The notes under the pieces were generated by a model that saw nothing but the letters and a program-made list of their open reading frames with translations, had not been told where the DNA came from and did no database searches. From the NCBI GenBank assembly GCA_029582155.1, contig CM055909.1:49912412-49976411 (forward strand): 64,000 nt of DNA, in the 5' to 3' direction. Positions 12,468 to 23,087 of the stretch are shown here, one piece after another. The position numbers and the translations under genes are program-made. Position 1 is the stretch's first letter, and every line of letters begins with the position of its first letter. Origin of the DNA: Panopea generosa. Lineage: Eukaryota > Mollusca > Bivalvia > Adapedonta > Hiatellidae.

Positions 12468-13741
12468 CAGTAACTACTAGTCATACTGGGTTATAGATAC
12501 TGTCTCAGTAACTACTAGTCATACTGGGTTTTAGATACTGTTTCAGTAACTACTAGTCATTCTGGGTTATGAATACTGTCTCAGTAACTACTAGACATAC
12601 TGGGTTATAGATTCTGTCTCAGTAACTACTAGTCATACTGGGTTATAGATACTGTCTCAGTAACTACTAGTCATACTGGTTTTTAGATACTGTTTCAGTA
12701 ACTACTAGTCATTCTGGGTTATGAATACTGTCTCAGTAACTACTAGACATACTGGGTTATAGATACTGTCTCAGTAACTACTAATCATTCTGGGTTATAT
12801 ATACTGTCTCAGTAACTACTAGTCATACTGGGTTATAGATACTGTCTCAGTAACTACTAGTCATTCTGGGTTATAGATACTGTCTCAGTAACTACTAGAC
12901 ATACTGGGTTATAGATACTGTCTCAGTAACTACTAGACATACTGGATTTTAGATACTGTCTCAGTAACTACTAGTCATTCTGGGTTATAGATACTGTCTC
13001 AGTAACTACTAGACATACTGGGTTATAGATACTGTCTCAGTAACTACTAGTCATTATGGGATATAGATACTGTCTCAGTAACTACTAGTCATACTGGGTT
13101 ATATATACTGTCTCAGTAACTACTAGTCATTCTGGGTTATATATACTGTCTCAGTAACTACTAGTCATACTGGGTTATAGATACTGTCTCAGTAACTACT
13201 AGTCATTCTGGGTTATATATACTGTCTCAGTAACTACTAGTCATACTGGGTTATATATACTGTCTCAGTAACTACTAGTCATTCTGGGTTATAGATACTG
13301 TCTCAGTAACTACTAGTCATTCTGGGTTATATATACTGTCTCAGTAACTACTAGTCATACTGGGTTATATATACTGTCTCAGTAACTACTAGTCATTCTG
13401 GGTTATATATATACTGTCTCAGTAACTACTAGTCATACTGGGTTATAGATACTGTCTCAGTAACTACTAGTCATACTGGGTTATAGATACTGTCTCAGTA
13501 ACTACTAGTCATACTGGGTTATAGATACAGTCTCAGTAACTACTAGTCATACTGGGTTATATTTACTGTCTCAGTAGCTACTAGTCATACTGGGTTATAG
13601 ATACTGTCTCAGTAACTACTAGTCATTCTGGGTTATAGATACTGTCTCAGTAACTACTAGTCATACTGGGTTATAGAAACTGTCTCAGTAACTACTAGTC
13701 ATTCTGGGTTATAGATACTGTTTCAGTAACTACAAATCATA
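12468..13741 (+). repeat. 38-base minisatellite, ~33 copies, in intron 1 of the cysteine-rich gene
   Basis: The unit begins CAGTAACTACTAGTCATACT and continues GGGTTATAGATACTGTCT. Variants differ mainly at TCATACT/TCATTCT, CTAGTC/CTAGAC and TATAGA/TATATA and are intermixed, indicating repeated local duplications. No open frame of note runs through it. Confidence 0.95.
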
Positions 13742-13759
13742 CTTCAATGAAAGTCACAT

Positions 13760-14400
13760 ACTTTTGTTTTTTATTACAATAAGTACTTCTGGCCCTTTTC
13801 AACTTACCTGTCCAAGAACCCTCCTCCCACGCCATTATTCAAATTTGTTTTGTATCTGCCCCATTTCAACTTTGGTACCTGCCCAAAGCCTCATTCCGAC
13901 CCCTATAGTCGTTATTTATTAAAATAATTGCTCTGTTTTATTTTCTGGGTTATAGAAATTTACCTGTCAGAGGACCCGGCTCTTCACAATACATTCATTT
14001 TATATTAAAATAAATATTAGGCCCAAGTTAACTATAGTATCGCCACCCCATATCATTTTTGTTTAATCTATTTTGTTGATCTTGCTTTGTATTAAAATAA
14101 TTGCACTGCCCTTTTTCAATTGATCTTTTCGAGAGCCAAGATACAATTATTCATCCAAGCTCTGTTTTTTTCTACATGTTTTGTATTAAATAATTATGCT
14201 GCCCCACTTCAACTTTGGTACTGGCCGGAGTTCTTACCCAGACCCCAACTCTATTTCCTTTTAAATCTTGTTTTGTATTAGAATAATTACTATGTACTTT
14301 TTCAACTTACTAGTCGTTGGTCTCTGCCACCGCAATCCGTATATATTTTTTACAACTTAAGTACTGGCTAGGGCCATCTCCCAACCCCATTTTAGCTCTA
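13760..14400. repeat. Decayed ~130-base tandem repeat
   Basis: Four or five poorly conserved units each contain TTTTGTATTAAAATAATT, then a CCCATTTCAACTT-like block, then CCTGTCC/GCCC. Related to 9640-9935. Non-coding intron sequence. Confidence 0.5.
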
Positions 14401-14706
14401 CTGGCCAAAGCCCAGCAGGGCTTATGTCATGGTAAATTGTCCGTCTGTTAACCCTTTTCTTGTAGACGCGAGAAAACCTTCATTTATCATTGAATCTTAA
14501 TCAAACTTTCACAGCATTTATATAATCACAAGATCTCGGATGAGTTCTTGAACCAGCGTGATTAGACCACAAATGCCGCCGCCTGGGGCTTATAAGCACA
14601 TTTTAAGTAAAATTATTAAAAAAACATTTTCTCTGAAAGTTTAAGGCCTTAGTTATTTTACATGTAGTATATGTTGCCAGTAGAGCGATTCAGGTCCTCT
14701 TGTTTA
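14400..14706 (+). mobile_element. Dispersed repeat, copy 2 (see 5025-5545)
   Basis: It contains GGGCTTATGTCATGGTAAAT near its start and ends GCCAGTAGAGCGATTCAGGT, matching the order of blocks at 5025-5545. Confidence 0.6.
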
Positions 14707-15049
14707 AGTTTTACTTTTATATTTAAATAATAACTTTGCCCATTTTCAACTTATCTGTTCGAATACCCCACTCTAATCCGCGCACATTTTTCAGTATTTT
14801 ATTTTATAGGCCCATCCCACCCTCTCTCTCACATCCTCATTTTCCAGTAAGTTAAAATTGTTTTGTACTTTATGCTCGGAAAAAATGAATTCAAAGTATG
14901 TTTTTTGCAAACATAAATCAGTAACATTTCATTTATAAGCACCCTCAAGGGGACTATCGGGACAACGCGCTTTTAATTTTGGACATAATTAAAGTGCCAT
15001 TTGTACCTACTTATCTCACTAATTATGGCTTCACAGCTATTGTCATGAC

Positions 15050-15665
15050 CCTGGCGGCGTCCTCGTCATCCGGATAAAGTTGTATCTTTAGCTCAGACTT
15101 TTCTCTGTTTCTCAACAAACTGCTTATGTTACAGTGACTAAACTTCATAACCACATTTGTATTATGTAATGCAAACAATATAATTATATGGCTAAGGTAC
15201 CGAATTTTCCATACTTTTGGCTCGAAAACCTCAGGTTAAATGTTTTTTTGCTTACCTCATGTTTGATTTTATTTCAATCTATTTTGTTTCTGTAAACTGA
15301 TCACCATCATGTCACCACTGACCTTGCTCTACTTAATGGGCTTTGGGCTCTAGAACTTACGGGTCAACCTTTTTGTTTAGCTCGTGTTTGAAGTTTTTAT
15401 TAATCTATTTTGTTTTTCAGTATTAGGTATTGATTATGTAAACTGATTGCAATCACATCAATGACCTTGACCTACTTAATTGGTTTACATTGTCCGGTTT
15501 AAGTTAATTATGTTTAGCTCAGGCTTTTCTCTGTTATAGTGAATGAACTTCATAAACACATTTATATTATGTTATACAATCGATGTATAAAGCTAAGTTA
15601 CCAAAATCCCCATACTTTGGGCTCGAAAACCTTAAGTTAAAGTTTTTTGTTTAGCTGGTGTTTGA
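15050..15665 (+). repeat. Degenerate tandem repeat, ~200-base units (about three)
   Basis: Recurring phrases are TTTAGCTC, TCTGTTATAGTGAATGAACTTCAT-like blocks (shown at 15115 and 15530), GGGCTCGAAAACCT-like text (15220 and 15620), and ACCTTGACCTACTTAAT (15315 and 15465). Non-coding, intronic. Confidence 0.55.
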
Positions 15666-15668
15666 ATT

Positions 15669-16612
15669 TTTAGGTCACCTGAGACTTTGTCTCAAGGAAC
15701 CTTTGCGATCGCCTTTTGTCCGTCGTCGTGCGTCCGTAAACAATTCACATTTTCGACTTCTCAAAAAACGTCAGCTCAATCATAATGAAATGTTATATGC
15801 GGCTTTGGTACCTAAGTTTGAATAAAAATTGTGAATTGCATGGTCCCCACCAATCTGGGGCCTTGGGGTGGGGCCAAAACAGTCAAATTCAAGGTAAACT
15901 TTAAAAATCTTCTTCTCACTATCGGAAGCACTGGGAAACAAATGGTGAGTATGATTATGGACACATATGGGTCCTTTATTAAAATTTTGAATTGCATGTC
16001 CCTGGGTCTCATGGTTGGGCCCCGGGATGGGGCCTTAAAAATGTAATGCATCCGTAAACAATTCACATTTTCGATTTCTTCTCAAAAACCGTGAGCACAA
16101 TTGTAACGAAATGTTGTATGCAGCTTTGGTACCTACGGGTGAATCAAAATTGTGAATTGTATGGTCCCGATTATGCCCTGGGGTCTTGGGGGCGGGGCTA
16201 AAACAATCGAATTCAATATAAACTTTAAAAAATATTCTTCTTACTATCGGAAGCACTGGGAAACAAATGGTAACCATGATTATGAACACATAGGATTTGC
16301 ATGTCCCTGTCTCACGGTCTGGTCCTTTGGGTGGGGCCTATAAAAATTAAAGGTGACTTTTAAAAAATGTTCTAATTATTATAGGAATCATTTAGAAACA
16401 AATTGTGAGCATGATTATTGACGACTTGGTCCATTATAAAATTTGTGAATTTCGTGTCCCTGGGTCTCACGGTTTGGCCCTGGGGGTGGAGCCTACTTTA
16501 CTAAATCTTTATAAGAGAAATTGACCAAAAAACGTTATTTCTTATGATTTAATAGAATGTTTTTTGGATAATCAGGTGACCGTTAAGGCCCATGGGCCTC
16601 TTGTTTTTAAAT
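15669..16612 (+). mobile_element. GGTCACCTGA-ended non-autonomous element with internal tandem modules
   Basis: The left end AGGTCACCTGAGACTTTGTC and the right end TCAGGTGACCGTTAAGGCCC are inverted over about ten bases. Inside, a ~230-base module (GGGCCAAAACAGTCAAATTC, GGAAGCACTGGGAAACAAAT, then a GGTCTCATGGTTGGGCC-like end) is present three times with decay. Open frames at 15812-16343 on both strands are accidental readings of this module. The element sits in intron 1 of the cysteine-rich gene. Confidence 0.65.
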
Positions 16613-16927
16613 CTATTCGTTTTTCAATAAAAGGTATTGATTATGTAATCTGATCACTATCATTTTGTATGTCGATGGTATGAGAATATAATACATGTTT
16701 AAAAAAACCAACCACATGTGTGATACGAGTCGTTTCTTCAGATGAATGCAGTTATACAATGGGTACACTGTAATGAATAGCTCGGTTGTCTGTCGGTTTG
16801 AGTTAACAATGGTTTGTATAATTATAAATATTTAATTTATAATTTACGTTCTTACCGTGTGACCATAACCACATGCTGTGTTAACTGAAACGATTATTTT
16901 GATAACACTAAACTTTCTCTATTGAAG

Positions 16928-18844
16928 GATCTGACAACTGCCTGTAATGATAGTCAATGTCCGCCACACAAACCATATTGTTCTGACATTGGTTGTTTAC
17001 ATCATTGTCCAGATACTTTCTACATCAATGGAACAACGTGTGTCCCAGAATGCGGTGATATGGTTGTTGTTAACCACCAAACATGCAAATCTGCCTGTCC
17101 TGAAGAATTTAAGTTCATCAGAGAAAACATCAAAACTATTGGAAGAGAAATCTATATTGAGAAAGAATGTATACTTCAATGCTATTTATATGAATATGAA
17201 TACAACGGATTTTGTTTGCGGGAATGTCCACGTAATGCTACGTTCTTAGATGGAAACACGTGTTTTGAAAATTGTCCTGCTGAAAAGAATATTTACGACA
17301 ATTTCACAACCTGGGGTATACAAATTAATTACACTCGCTGCGTAGCTAATTGCCAGTATAAATTCGTTGAAAATGGTAATTGCGTTTCTACTTGTGCGGA
17401 CCATAAAGTAATATTTAATCAATCGTGTGTTGACCAGTGTCCTAATTCCTACCCTTATATATCGGACCAGACCTGCGTTGATACCTGTCCACAAAGTTCA
17501 ATCCATTTTCAAAACGGAACCTGCTACAAACTTTGTCCGTCAGAAAAACCATTTTATTGGAATAATTCGTGTATTCACACATGCCCAGACAACTTCGCAA
17601 TAACAACATATCAGAATGGAGTTTTACACTGTGTAAATGCATGTTCAGATGATCTTTATTTGCTTAACAAAAGCTGTGTGCATACGTGCCCTCCACACAC
17701 GTTTGTTTACGATATTACATGTGTAGCAGTGTGTCCCAAAACCAAGCCGCTTATATATAAGGAAACGATAACGATAATGAAATGTCGAGTTGACTGTCCA
17801 CCAGACATGTATGTAAATAACGGAACATGCGAACACAGTTGTCCAGAATCGTTACTTACATTTAATAAAACGTGTGTACACCAATGTCCATTGTCCCATG
17901 CTCTAATCGAACCAAAACAAATTACAAAATCCATCGGATGGAAGTATGTGCGTAAATCTATAAAAGAATGTGTTGCTAAGTGTGCCACTCAACACGTTTT
18001 ATATAACACCACGTGCATTGATAAATGTCCCGATAACTACAACTACATCTGGAATGGAACGTGTAAAACAGAAAATTGCAAAACCGCATATCGCTATAAT
18101 ACAACTGCTGGAATCAACTGTACCGAGACGTGTCCTGATGGAAGGTATTTGGATGCAAATAAAAACACATGTGTCGAAACGTGCCAAGATAACAATGTGG
18201 TATACAATAAATCATGTGTAGCGAGCTGTCCACATGATACTTCATATATACTACAAAGGAACAATAAAGGACACTGTGTTAAGTCTTGTTATATGTATAT
18301 AGATGAACGTAAATGCGTAAGTTACTGTCCACCAGAACGAAAGTACCATTATAATAAAACGTGTGTGTCGCAATGTCCTGAGGCGGGGCAAATATTAATA
18401 TTCAGAAATAAGCACAATTTAGAATGTCTAACACGTTGCCCAGATAAGTATTTTGTCTACAATGACTCGTGCACTCGCAAGTGTCCTGACAATTTAACAC
18501 ACATCTATAATGGCAAATGCAGTGCTGCATGTCCTTCTTCCATTAGATTCAAAGAACAAGTTGATAGCCATGTTCATTGTTTGGCATCTTGCCCTGGCAA
18601 CAAACTTTTTCAAAAAGGACGGTGTATACCAGAAACTGATTGCAAAGCCATTGCCTTTGACGGACAATGCGTGTCTGAGTGTCCAAACACTCATTTTTTG
18701 CTATTTACGTGTCATCCAAACTGGGTTGCAATATTGCCATCTGTTGTTCTTTTTCTTTGTGCCGGAGCTGCCGTGTTTTCCACCAGACAGTCATTAATAA
18801 AGTATTTCCAAGTTGTCAAAATGATCGTTTTTCTATTGGTAAAG
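16928..18844 (+). CDS. Cysteine-rich type I membrane receptor-like protein, exon 2 (ectodomain and membrane span)
   Basis: This is the main 639-codon exon. About thirty short cysteine modules follow one another, each reading roughly N-x-S/T-C-V-x-x-C-P followed by 12-30 residues, as in furin-like / growth-factor-receptor cysteine-rich repeats. Very many N-x-S/T sites indicate an extracellular, glycosylated protein. At the C-terminal end NWVAILPSVVLFLCAGAAVF is a membrane span followed by basic residues (RQSLIKYFQVVK). The exon begins after an AAG acceptor in phase 0 and ends at AAG/GTAAAT in phase 0. With exons 1 and 3 the protein is about 729 residues: signal peptide, ~600-residue ectodomain, one span, ~95-residue cytoplasmic part. 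No named ligand-binding domain is recognised; the function (recognition or adhesion receptor) is inference. An apparent TTG start at 16922 lies in the intron. Confidence 0.85.
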
Positions 18845-18980
18845 GTAAATATGACATAAATTTTATTATGATATTTGGCATTAACTACAGTTAAGTGTTT
18901 AAAAATATATTAAATGAGCTAATGATGAAATAAAATGGAGATTTCTTTTTAAAATACATTCACGATTGTAGTCTTTTATT

Positions 18981-19450
18981 ACACCCTTTCAAACGAAGTT
19001 TGAATGGACTATATCGGGGTCATTGTGTCGGTTGGTCGGTCTGACGGGCTATTGGTCAGTTGGCCAGCAACTTGTGGAGCGAACTACTTCCACAGTTTTA
19101 AGGTGATTATTCGAAACTTTGCATACATGATCAACATCATGTACAAATGTGCGTGACGCACACTTTATGTCGCTGGCTTAATTCCATGTTAAAAAAAAAT
19201 CCATGCAGAGTTATTGCCCTTGTTACCATATTGTAATTCTTGTGACGCAAACGACTTCACAGTTTTCATGCAATTTGCTTGAAACATTGTATACATAGTC
19301 AACATCAGGTGTAGATGTACATGATCTATGACAATTTTATGACGCTCACTTAATTTCATGTTATTGTTCTAGCACTAAGTGGCATTGTTGTATTTACAGA
19401 ACTGCAATTTGTATGGAGCTAATTCCACAATTTCCACTTTTATTTAAACT
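18981..19450 (+). mobile_element. Dispersed repeat with two internal modules
   Basis: It begins TTCAAACGAAGTTTGAATGG and contains two ~170-base modules (near 19079 and 19253), each with a CACAGTTTT block, a GAAACTTTGCATACAT or GAAACATTGTATACAT block and ATCAACATCA-like text. It lies in intron 2 of the cysteine-rich gene and has no coding capacity. Confidence 0.5.
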
Positions 19451-19547
19451 GAACATTTAAACAATTACTTCTATCGTTATTGCCTCATGAAAATCATTAA
19501 TGCATTTTATATATACAATCTGAATACAAATAAATAAATATTTTCAG

Positions 19548-19775
19548 AAATCTGATTTCAACATAGATGTTTATGAGCGGAAACTTTGTTTGGAAAAATA
19601 CATAAACGAAAGAGAGGATACTGAAGATCACATTAACGATTTGGAACGCAATTCGCGTGAAGAAACCCATATTAGAGAGGAAGACGGAGAGAGAGTTTTT
19701 ATTATAAATACTCCATACGACACGGACGATGCTGAGAATTATGACAATGATGGATTTACGGATACATTTCTGTAG
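19548..19775 (+). CDS. Cysteine-rich type I membrane receptor-like protein, exon 3 (acidic cytoplasmic tail, stop)
   Basis: The exon starts after the acceptor ATATTTTCAG (19538-19547) and runs in phase 0, continuing directly from AAG at the end of exon 2. It encodes 75 residues beginning KSDFNIDVYERKLCLEKY and ending DNDGFTDTFL before TAG (19773-19775). The tail is strongly charged and acidic, with tyrosines in VYER, PYDTDD and NYDNDG that could be phosphorylated; no TIR, death or kinase domain is present. Agreement of phase, the good acceptor and a stop that gives a sensible tail support the join. Confidence 0.7.
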   Translation, partial: KSDFNIDVYERKLCLEKYINEREDTEDHINDLERNSREETHIREEDGERVFIINTPYDTDDAENYDNDGFTDTFL

Positions 19776-20044
19776 CATATCTATATTATGTGATACGTTC
19801 GTAAATCAAGTAAAACTTTAACACAAAAAACACTAGAAATGTTTAATGTATGAATTTGTCTTAACTATAGAAAGTGGCAGCATATGTGACCTTTTATGTT
19901 GCATTATTTCATAATGTTGTAAATATAATATGATTATTGGACGAGTTACAAATTGAGAAATTGAATATATAACTATGCTCTAATTCAAAGACGAATGCTG
20001 TACCGCCCATCAGATATAAAGAAATGCACGAAAGACCAAATATG

Positions 20045-20145
20045 ATGGTTGATGTTGTAGGGTTTGGCGTCGCTTTCAACAATGTTTCAGTAATATTGCG
20101 ACGATGAGACAGTATTCTGAACTTTGTTCAGCGGTCATGAATCTC
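20045..20145 (-). mobile_element. SINE family C, truncated tail
   Basis: The stretch GGCGTCGCTTTCAACAAT and following GCGACGATGAGACAGTATTC match the 3' half of the SINE at 58856-59174. Confidence 0.55.
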
Positions 20146-21087
20146 CCATCACTTCTGAATATGTAGGGAAGTAGTCATTGACTTACAGGGTGTGTCTAAG
20201 TACAGGTTAAGATCCAGATCTTTAAATATATTTTATACAAGTATCAGGTAGAAAATTAGAATTAGAAAATATAACTCCATTAATGTAACTAAACAAAATG
20301 TTTATTTAAGGCTTATTTTTTTTAAATTGTTTTTTTTTTTTTTGCTATTAAATTATCACTTAAGTGTTTAATTGTATTTTGGGCCAGCGACCGATATTAC
20401 TGAATACACATTGCCTATGTCTATGATAACCACCTAGCGACTTAGTGAAATCAAAAAAAATTAAAAAAAAAATTTCAACAACTTTTCTAAGTAATTTTTA
20501 AACATGTTTTGATACCATGTTTATGTTTTAATTAATTTATTGATGTATACAATGTTAGATATTTCCTTAGTCCGTGTGGTTCTGGCTAAGAATAGAATCA
20601 CTGTCGATCTCCGTAGAGTGGTAGGAATCCTCTAAATGGGTGTCCTGTTCATTTCATCATTTTATGTCGTGTTCATTATTGTGGTTAAATTACCAACCCC
20701 TGTGTGTTTCCAGGGTGACATATAAGTGATGACAAGAGGATCGTTCACTGTGGCTCACGCATGTCGTAAGAAGCGACAATTCTGCAGTTTTGCAGGTATC
20801 AAGGTTCTTGGTTCATTCCGCATATTCATTTGTTGATGCTTTTTTTAGCTGTATGTTAATTTGTTGGGATTTTTTGCATGTAGAGTGAACCTGGAATTTT
20901 CCATCTTGGTGGCGTCGAATAACCTATAATGTTTTGGTACGCCGTAAAACCCCTTTCATTCATTCAAATATTTTCTTGTATTTCTTGTCAAAGATGTATT
21001 TTTTTTGGTTTGGTGCCCCCGTTAACCAGAGTTATGTTTCCCAATAATGCCTATTCCAAACCGATAGTCCCTGTTGTCACTACGTAT
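20146..21087. other. Spacer downstream of the cysteine-rich gene
   Basis: No gene recognised. Poly-T near 20328-20343 and poly-A near 20453-20471. The stretch 20700-20900 (GGATCGTTCACTGTGGCTCA, CGCATGTCGTAAGAAGCGAC) looks like a piece of an interspersed repeat because of its short palindromic blocks, but no second copy is in the window. Confidence 0.4.
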
Positions 21088-21596
21088 CATACTGGCATGT
21101 TATGTGATGTCATACTGGCATGTCATGTGATGTCATACTGGCATGTTATGTGATGTCATACTGGCATGTTATGTGATGTCATACTGGCATGTTATGTGAT
21201 GTCATACTGGCATGTCATGTGATGTCATACTGGCATGTTATGTGATGTCATACTGGCATGTCATGTGATGTCATACTTGCATGTCATGTGATGCCATACT
21301 GGCATGTCATGTGATGTCGTACTGGCATGTTATGTTATGTCTTACTTGCATGTCATGTCATGTCATACTGGCATGTCATGTGATGTCGTACTGGCATGTC
21401 ATGTGATGTCGTACTGGTATGTTATGTTATGTCTTACTGGCATGTCAAGTGATGTCATACTGGCATGTCATGTGATGTCATACTGGCATGTCATCAGATG
21501 TCATACTGGCATGTCATGTGAAGTCATACTGGCATGTTAAGTGATGTTATACTGGCATGTTATGTTATGTCATACTGACATGTCATCAGATGTCAT
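21088..21596 (+). repeat. 23-base minisatellite, ~22 copies
   Basis: The unit is CATACTGGCATGTYATGTGA plus TGT. The main variant changes are GTCATG/GTTATG and GATGTCAT/GATGTCGT. The unit length is not a multiple of three; open frames inside are accidental. Confidence 0.95.
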
Positions 21597-22021
21597 AATA
21601 TTGTTATTTTAAAACTTCTCTCCTGATGCAGGAAATGTTAAGTCGAAACGCATTGGAAGTTAAGTTTGTCTTTTCATTTAATAATTTGAATGATAATGTC
21701 TTATCTGTGTCATATTGTGTATGGTCCTGATCTAAAGCAGTCCTCATCTGTGATCCATGCTTTGGTGGAGTTGTCCCTTGAATGCTATGTCTTCTGTTGT
21801 TTATTTATTATTTATTTATGAACGTGGGAACGTTTCAAATATGTATAGTTGATTTTCAGTTTTACAATAAGAAAATGTCACTCCTGAGAGTCAAACTCAC
21901 AGATGCCTGAATACGAAAATCGTTTTAAAACGCCCAAAGCCCAATGACAGACCAACTAAAACACGTGCACATCTTTTGACAGCTTCCGTTTACTGATTAT
22001 ATTTAATTTCAATTAATAGAA

Positions 22022-22215
22022 AAAGCGTGGTCCAGTGGTGGAGCACCAAACCCATGATCGGAGGGTCGTGGGTTCGCTCCTCTGCCACGACTATGTGTGG
22101 TGTCCTTGAGCAAGACACTTTTCCACATATGCTTAGTACTGGTTCTAACCAGGAGGACTTTGAGCGTGATTTACCTAAGTTGTAAGAACTTTCACAATGG
22201 AAGTAAAATAAATAA
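22022..22215 (+). mobile_element. SINE family B, copy 1
   Basis: The tRNA-like head has an A box in GCGTGGTCCAGTGGTGGAGC and a B box in GTGGGTTCGCTCC. The body has CTTGAGCAAGACACTTTTCC, a phrase shared by widespread animal SINE central domains, and the tail ends in AAATAAATAAG. A second copy is at 27420-27610. Confidence 0.75.
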
Positions 22216-22317
22216 GTTTAAACTATAGAAAAAGCATGATAAAAGTGTTATTAAAATAAGAATAATCTAATATAGAAAATCTCAAAAGTTGTAAACCCAA
22301 TTTGTCATTTGGCCTTC

Positions 22318-22880
22318 GATGGGTCTACGTTTTCTGCCTGTATCATCCATTCCGTGCGTTCTCCGTGCGGAGGCAAGAGGCGGCCGTGAGATTTTTGTAC
22401 GGATTCACGGGCGCCGCGGCCTCTACGATTTTGCATAGCGAGAAGTTATACAAATTTTAAAAAATCGTAAGCCCGTAGACATGTCGTAGGTGGCATTGCG
22501 TAATCCCCGCACGACCGTCACGCGGAGGCCGCGCGCTGATCATGCAGAAAACGCAAGATTTTAGGTAGACATTGGTGCCTCAAAAACTGCACGGCGGCTG
22601 CGTGTTCACCACACAATCTCCGCGTAGCCTATGTACGGAAGTCGCACGGGCTCCGCACGATATCCGTGCGGAGGCTGTGGAGACTGAATGGCAACTGCAC
22701 TGAAATTGCAAGATTTTCGTACAATCTCCGCGCAGCCTCTGTACGGCTTTGCCCCGGCCTGCCCCGAGGGCCCGTACGAGAAATCGCACGATGCTCGTAC
22801 TCAATGTGAACGCATACGCCGTAGCCCGTTGCCATCTACAATACCTCAAAAATCGTACGGAAAATCGTAGACCCATTTAT
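22318..22880. mobile_element. GC-rich inverted-repeat element
   Basis: The left end GATGGGTCTACGTTTTC and the right end GAAAATCGTAGACCCATTT (22859-22878) are inverted copies. The interior is unusually GC- and CpG-rich for this window, with many partial repeats of CCGTGCGGAGGC and ACAATCTCCGCG. Several overlapping open frames on both strands lack family content. I infer a non-autonomous DNA element. Confidence 0.55.
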
Positions 22881-23087
22881 CGCACGGTGCCCGGGGCAAA
22901 TGTTCATAGTAGAAATATATCCCTCTTTATATTTAAAAAGTGTGCTATTTTTATAGTGAATTCTTATGTCAACAACCGCCAATTGTTGAGACTGACTTCA
23001 TATTAATGTCAAGATCTAACCCCACCCCAACCCCGGTCAAACAACAACAATGTAAATTTGCGTACATGACGAAGCCATGATGTTGTA

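Noticed and set aside
15812-16343. Several 63-84-codon frames on both strands
   Set aside because: They are readings of the repeated module in the GGTCACCTGA-ended element.
16922-16927. TTG as start codon of the large cysteine-rich frame
   Set aside because: In an animal gene this is intron sequence ending in an AAG acceptor; a signal-peptide exon with matching phase exists at 11499.
22580-23006. Overlapping frames in the GC-rich island
   Set aside because: Frames occur on both strands of a stop-poor GC-rich repeat and share no conserved domain.
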